DNA of 64,000 nt from JOPF133 sp052144935 (GTDB taxonomy: Bacteria; Acidobacteriota; Terriglobia; Bryobacterales; Bryobacteraceae). The DNA lies in contig JBKQPR010000237.1 in assembly GCA_052144935.1 (NCBI GenBank), positions 1-64,000 on the forward strand, in the 5' to 3' direction. This document shows positions 60,326 to 64,000 of this stretch, piece by piece (the first letter of the stretch is position 1; every line of letters begins with the position of its first letter). The translations under genes and the position numbers were made by a program. The notes beneath the pieces were generated by a model, which did no database searches, was not told the DNA's origin, and saw only the letters and a program-made list of their open reading frames with translations.

Positions 60326-61371
60326 CAGTCCAGCATGCCCTCCGAGTGCATCAGCTCGGCGTTGAGCACGGCCGCGCCGGCGGCGCCACGCACGGTGTTG
60401 TGGCTGAGCACCACGAACTTGTAATCGAGAACCGGACAGGGCCGCAGGCGTCCCACGAAGGCGGCCATGCCGCGCTCGCGCTCGGCATCCTTGCGCGGTT
60501 GCGGGCGGTTCGATTCCTCCATATAAATGACCGGCCGCGGCGGAGCGCTGGGCAGCGCGCGCTCTTGCGGCACGCTGAGGAAAGATTCGAAGGCGTGGCG
60601 CAGGTCGGCTTCGGAGGGCTTGGAAGAGAACTCCACCGAAACGGTTTCGGTATGGCCATCCACCACCGCCACGCGGTTGCAGTGGGCGCTGACCCTGGCG
60701 GCCAGCGGCTCGATGCGGTCGCCGCGGAATTCGCCCAGGATCTTCTGCGTCTCCTGCTGCATCTTTTCCTCTTCGCCGCCGATGTACGGAATCACGTTGC
60801 CCACGATATCCATGGAAGCCACGCCCGGATACCCCGCGCCGGAAATGGCCTGCATGGTGGTGACGATTACCTTGGTAATGCCGAACGGCTTCAACGGACC
60901 GAGGCCCATGGTTAGACCCACCGTGGAGCAATTGGGGTTGGTGACGATCTGGCCCGTCCAGCCGCGGGCGCGCTGCTGGCCCGGAATCAGCTTGAGGTGG
61001 TCGGGGTTGATCTCGGGCACCAGCAGCGGCACATCGCGCTCCATGCGGTGGTTCTTCGAGTTGGAGACCACGATGTGGCCGGCCTGGGCGAAGGCGCGCT
61101 CGATTTCGGTGGCGACGGAGGCGTCCATGGCCGAGAACAACAGGCGCGGCGCATGGCCGGGCTTGCAGTCATCCACCGTGATGCCGGCCACGCTATCCGG
61201 GACGACGCCCAGATGCCAGGTCATGGCGTCGCGATACTTCTTGCCCGCGGAGCGGTCGCTCGCGCCCAGCCACTTCAGGTCGAACCAGGGGTGGCCCTGC
61301 AGAAACCTGATGAAATGCTGCCCCACCATGCCGGTGGCGCCGAGGATGCCTACTTCGATTCGCGTTTGCAT
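60325..61371 (-). CDS. asd: Aspartate-semialdehyde dehydrogenase
   Basis: 348 residues. The NADP motif is VGILGATGMVGQHFIRFL. The catalytic Cys is in IVTNPNCSTVGLTMGLGPL and the His in RVSAHCNRVAVVDGHTE. The length and motif spacing are those of the archaeal/fungal-type Asd. It reduces aspartyl phosphate to aspartate semialdehyde, the branch point to lysine, threonine and methionine. The start lies 22 bases inside the end of dapE, and its stop overlaps the start of lysC, so the three are coupled. Confidence 0.96.
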   Translation of the reverse strand: MQTRIEVGILGATGMVGQHFIRFLQGHPWFDLKWLGASDRSAGKKYRDAMTWHLGVVPDSVAGITVDDCKPGHAPRLLFSAMDASVATEIERAFAQAGHIVVSNSKNHRMERDVPLLVPEINPDHLKLIPGQQRARGWTGQIVTNPNCSTVGLTMGLGPLKPFGITKVIVTTMQAISGAGYPGVASMDIVGNVIPYIGGEEEKMQQETQKILGEFRGDRIEPLAARVSAHCNRVAVVDGHTETVSVEFSSKPSEADLRHAFESFLSVPQERALPSAPPRPVIYMEESNRPQPRKDAERERGMAAFVGRLRPCPVLDYKFVVLSHNTVRGAAGAAVLNAELMHSEGMLD

Positions 61372-62369
61372 AATTGACTTACCATCTTCTTATAAATGCC
61401 GACTGACTCGATCAACTGCGCTTTGGGCACGCGCTCTTCGAGCGTGTGGGCCACATGAATGGATCCCGGACCGATCAGAAACGGCTCGCCCCACTGGCCG
61501 CCGAACGCCGGGATATCGGTGGTGAAGGCCACCACGGTGGTTTCCATGCCTTCGATGGCGCCCAGCCGCACGGCGGGGATTTCGAGGACTTCGCGCAGCT
61601 CGGCGCGCCCTGCGACGGCCCGTTCCAATGCCTGTTTCGTGGCGGTGGAATCGCCTACCAGGCGGATCATGATATCGGCGTGAGCTTCGTCGGCGATGAC
61701 GTTGGGCGCGCGCCCGCCGGCGAGCGTTCCGATGTTGAGCGTGCTCGGACCCAGCAGAGGGTCGGTGGGCAGCGGGAGGCCGCGTATGGCGGTGAGCGCG
61801 GCGATCAGTTTGTCGATCGCGGAATCGCCCAGCTCGGGATAAGCCGAATGGGCCATCTTACCGCTGGCGGCTACTTCATATCGCAAAGTACCTTTGGAGC
61901 CGAGAGCCAACTTGTTTCCGGTGGGTTCGCCGTTGACGATGTAACGTGAGCCGCGCGGCGAACGGGCCGCGGCATACGCGCCGGCGCTGTTGCGTTCTTC
62001 GCCCACCACGAAGAGCAGGCCGAAATCGCGCCGGCCGGCCTCCAGCAGCTCCTCCACCGCCCGGATCATGGCGGCGATGGTGCCTTTGGTGTCGCATGCG
62101 CCGCGGCCCCAGATGTGAGTGTCGTCCTCGCGCGAGGGGATGAATGGCGGCACGGTATCCATGTGAGTGGAAAGGGTGACGTGGAGGCGCTCGCCGAAGT
62201 GCGCGAAGACGTTGAAACGGCGCGGCTCCACGGCCATGCGCTCGACCGTGCCGCCGTGGCGCGCGGCCAGCGGCTCGAGAGAGGCGTGGAGGAAGTTGCC
62301 GACCGCCTCCTCGTTGCCGGTGATCGATTCGATATCGATCAGCTCGCGCGTGAGTTCAAAGACGTTCAT
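61350..62369 (-). CDS. dapE: M20-family peptidase, probably succinyl-diaminopimelate desuccinylase
   Basis: 339 residues from the ATG at 62369. The zinc-binding positions are STHMDTVPPF, GRGACDTKGTIAAM, FVVGEERNSAGAY and the late His in SIHVAHTLEERVP. The insert dimerisation domain covers about 165-275. M20 peptidases include DapE, ArgE and carboxypeptidase types; DapE is chosen because dapD, asd, lysC, dapA and dapB are clustered here. No Shine-Dalgarno is evident; TGTAAT lies just before the start. It is the first gene of the cluster. Confidence 0.88.
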   Translation of the reverse strand: MNVFELTRELIDIESITGNEEAVGNFLHASLEPLAARHGGTVERMAVEPRRFNVFAHFGERLHVTLSTHMDTVPPFIPSREDDTHIWGRGACDTKGTIAAMIRAVEELLEAGRRDFGLLFVVGEERNSAGAYAAARSPRGSRYIVNGEPTGNKLALGSKGTLRYEVAASGKMAHSAYPELGDSAIDKLIAALTAIRGLPLPTDPLLGPSTLNIGTLAGGRAPNVIADEAHADIMIRLVGDSTATKQALERAVAGRAELREVLEIPAVRLGAIEGMETTVVAFTTDIPAFGGQWGEPFLIGPGSIHVAHTLEERVPKAQLIESVGIYKKMVSQLCKRESK

Positions 62370-62719
62370 AAAAATTACACAAGTTACCAAACGGGGAGGA
62401 ATGCCAGGGAGAAGTGAAAGTACGCGTGGTGCAGCGTGTTTTCATTCCCGATAGCGCTCCACCCGCCGGAGTGACGAGTGACAGTGACCAGGTCTTGACC
62501 TGAATCCCCAACCGGACGGAATTGAGCCTCCCGCGCCGGTTTCGGCGGAACTTCAAACGGTCCCTTTCGCCCGAGCCTCCGAAGCGCAACCGGAAAGCCG
62601 GCCCAGCTACTGATGACCACCGCACCTCTACCGTGACAGACCCAGAATAGCGGAGGGGCCGAGAGCAAGTCAAATGGATATGGAGGGGTTTTGACGCGCG
62701 GAGGAAGACCGCGGAGAGG
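62370..62719. other. Intergenic stretch upstream of dapE
   Basis: No gene was recognised. Long frames on the minus strand are shadows of the remnant and of dapE. It presumably holds the dapE promoter; TGTAAT just before the start is the only candidate element. Confidence 0.4.
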
Positions 62720-62971
62720 ACCGATCCTTTTGTTCTCCACGTCAACGCCCTGCGAGTGGACCCCATCCGGCAGTGGGACCTGAAGCTCTATCGCCGGTTC
62801 AGGCTCCACGAGCGGTTGAACTTCAATCTCGGACTGGATGCCCTGAACCTGTTGAATCACGTTCAATTCGGGAGTCCCACGATAAGCGTGACCTCCACGA
62901 ACTTCGGCGCGGTGACTTCGCAGGCCAATGGGGCGCGCCAGCTTCAGATGAACGTACGCATCGAATTCTGA
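62720..62971 (+). pseudogene. C-terminal remnant of a TonB-dependent-receptor-like outer-membrane protein
   Basis: The frame reads LHVNALRVDPIRQWDLKLYR, then RFRLHERLNFNLGLDALNLL, NHVQFGSPTIS and NFGAVTSQANGARQLQM, ending in NVRIEF. This is the final strand set of the carboxypeptidase-regulatory-domain TonB receptors abundant in Solibacter relatives (LRVxxxxQWDxxxxKxFxxxE... NHxxFGxP...). No start or upstream barrel is present. Confidence 0.75.
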
Positions 62972-63004
62972 CGTGGTCCGGCAACGGCAGGCGTGCGAGA
63001 TAGC

Positions 63005-63055
63005 AAACGGTTGACAGAAAACGTCGGATTCAGCGCAGGCGTCTGTCAACCGTTT
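63005..63055. repeat. REP-like inverted repeat near the right end
   Basis: AAACGGTTGACAGA (63005-63018) is exactly complementary to 63042-63055, with 23 nt between. GGTTGACAG matches the ends of the REP units at 12.1 and 48.2 kb. It lies about 180 bp upstream of the AraC gene. Confidence 0.7.
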
Positions 63056-63232
63056 CCTTTACCTGGCAACTCGGTGCGGGTTGCAACACGGGTCAGCAAC
63101 GGACCCGCCCGGCGGCTCGTTCCCGTTGACGTTCTCCTCCATCTGGACCGATCCCGCGGCAAGTGTTAATACTGCTTGACGACCCGGAGACGGGATCGAC
63201 AAATCGGGGATAATATGCTCATCGCCTAACGT

Positions 63233-64000
63233 ATGAAGAATCGCTCCCCACTCGCTGGCGAAATTAAACTTGTCGACGCGAACGGAAGGTCGTTTCCGGC
63301 CGCGCCTGCTGGGTCACTTTTATTGAGCAGTTTCGCTTTGGGCTGGCGCGGAATCATCGTCGAGTGGCATAGCCTTGAGCCGCAGGAACTGCCCGAGCAT
63401 TACGTCGTTGGGCACGGCCTTACTGTCAGCACAGGAAAGCGGCCGATTTCCTTCGGCTGGAAGGATGGCAACAGGCGGCGGGAAGGCACCTTGAACCCCG
63501 GCGAATTCCACTTGTTGACGCAGGGCGATTTCAACACGCCCCGCTGGTCGCAAGCCTTCGATGAAGTTTCGCTCGTGCTTGACCCCCAATTTGTGGCAGA
63601 TGTTGTGAAGGACGGGCTGCCAGCGAAGAACGTTGAATTTGCGACGCAGCGCTCGGCTCACGATACGACCATTGCCCGGTACGCCGGGGCATTTCGTTCC
63701 GAACTCGCGGGCGATTCGCCAAACGGTCCGCTCTATGTCGAGACCTTGACGATTGGCTTGGCACTACATCTGCTTGCCACCTATGCGGTTGCGAGGCCAA
63801 AGATCCCGTTACCGCGAGGCAAGCTGAACCCTTTTCAACTTCGCAGCGTGGTTGATTTCATCATGGCCCGGTTGGACGAGGACGTTTCTCTGCTCGCTCT
63901 CGCCGAACAGGCGAACGTGAGTCCGTTTCATTTCGCCCGCCAGTTTCGGGAAACAGTCGGCCTGACACCTCATCAATTTGTACTTCGGCAACGCATTCAG
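63233..64000 (+). CDS. AraC-family transcriptional regulator (cut by the window end)
   Basis: 256 residues are visible, ending exactly at a codon at base 64000; the start is the ATG at 63233, with TAATAT at 63211-63216 as a possible -10. An effector-type N-terminal domain (cupin-like, PHEHYVVGHGLT-region ELPEHYVVGHGLTVSTGKRP, LNPGEFHLLTQGD) is followed by the HTH pair: MARLDEDVSLLALAEQANVS, SPFHFARQFRETVGLTPHQF and VLRQRIQ. That is the AraC/XylS signature. About 30-40 residues at the end should lie beyond the window. The ligand is unknown, and no target genes adjoin it in the window. Confidence 0.93.
   Translation, partial: MKNRSPLAGEIKLVDANGRSFPAAPAGSLLLSSFALGWRGIIVEWHSLEPQELPEHYVVGHGLTVSTGKRPISFGWKDGNRRREGTLNPGEFHLLTQGDFNTPRWSQAFDEVSLVLDPQFVADVVKDGLPAKNVEFATQRSAHDTTIARYAGAFRSELAGDSPNGPLYVETLTIGLALHLLATYAVARPKIPLPRGKLNPFQLRSVVDFIMARLDEDVSLLALAEQANVSPFHFARQFRETVGLTPHQFVLRQRIQ

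Overview
The window looks like chromosomal DNA from an Acidobacteriota bacterium of the Bryobacterales/Solibacter type. The strongest marker is a TIGR03435-family protein (42014-42781), a paralogous family concentrated in Candidatus Solibacter. Other support is the high G+C content, many exported Tat- or Sec-dependent enzymes, the M56/BlaI pair with TonB domains, large exported S9, S41 and CocE-type hydrolases, and abundant intergenic palindromes. No rRNA, tRNA, phage module or CRISPR array was recognised. The assignment rests on gene content only.

Layout. 1-1060 is genomic scrap: the broken C-terminus of an RND pump and two broken ISKra4-like transposase ends. 1060-3600 holds a GT-C membrane protein, a frameshifted pseudogene and a small membrane protein. 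3.7-17.0 kb is an exported catabolic region: a CocE-like hydrolase, a tricorn-like protease, a Tat-exported enolase-superfamily enzyme, a Tat-exported Gfo/Idh/MocA oxidoreductase and two GH127 (beta-L-arabinofuranosidase-type) glycosidases. 17.1-27.2 kb holds a Kir-type potassium channel, a cytochrome c/copper-monooxygenase-like/TPR protein, a POT peptide transporter, a YVTN propeller, an unusual membrane-anchored JAMM protein, a GAF protein and a YCF48-like protein. 27.5-30.8 kb is a BlaI regulator with an M56 sensor peptidase carrying three TonB C-terminal domains. 31-38 kb holds a nitrobindin-like protein, DUF1801, a Tat-exported sugar isomerase-like protein, a hybrid histidine kinase and a PP2C phosphatase.

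37.2-39.4 kb carries mqnP and mqnE of the futalosine menaquinone route. The 3' end of mqnE and the following antitoxin gene are duplicated 1.9 kb downstream, with accessory small genes between the copies and a VapC toxin only after the second. 42.0-46.1 kb has the TIGR03435 protein, an exosortase/EpsI pair and a second hybrid kinase. 46.1-52.1 kb carries toxin-antitoxin genes and remnants, a repeat protein and an S9 peptidase. 52.1-54.3 kb encodes three exported proteins of unknown function.

54.4-62.4 kb (minus strand) is a lysine/diaminopimelate cluster: dapE-asd-lysC, then dapB-dapA-dapD-SDR-response regulator. It makes most of the succinylase route from aspartate; dapC, dapF and lysA are not in the window. 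A REP-associated tyrosine transposase (RAYT) with perfect 30-bp flanking REP repeats sits antisense between lysC and dapB, and related REP/REPIN palindromes occur elsewhere. The right end holds a TonB-receptor remnant and an AraC-type regulator cut by the window edge.

Two window-wide signals stand out. Several genes have a TANNNT -10-like hexamer ending only 6-9 nt before the start codon, which predicts leaderless transcripts. Several families of long inverted repeats also occur, two of them exactly between convergent genes.
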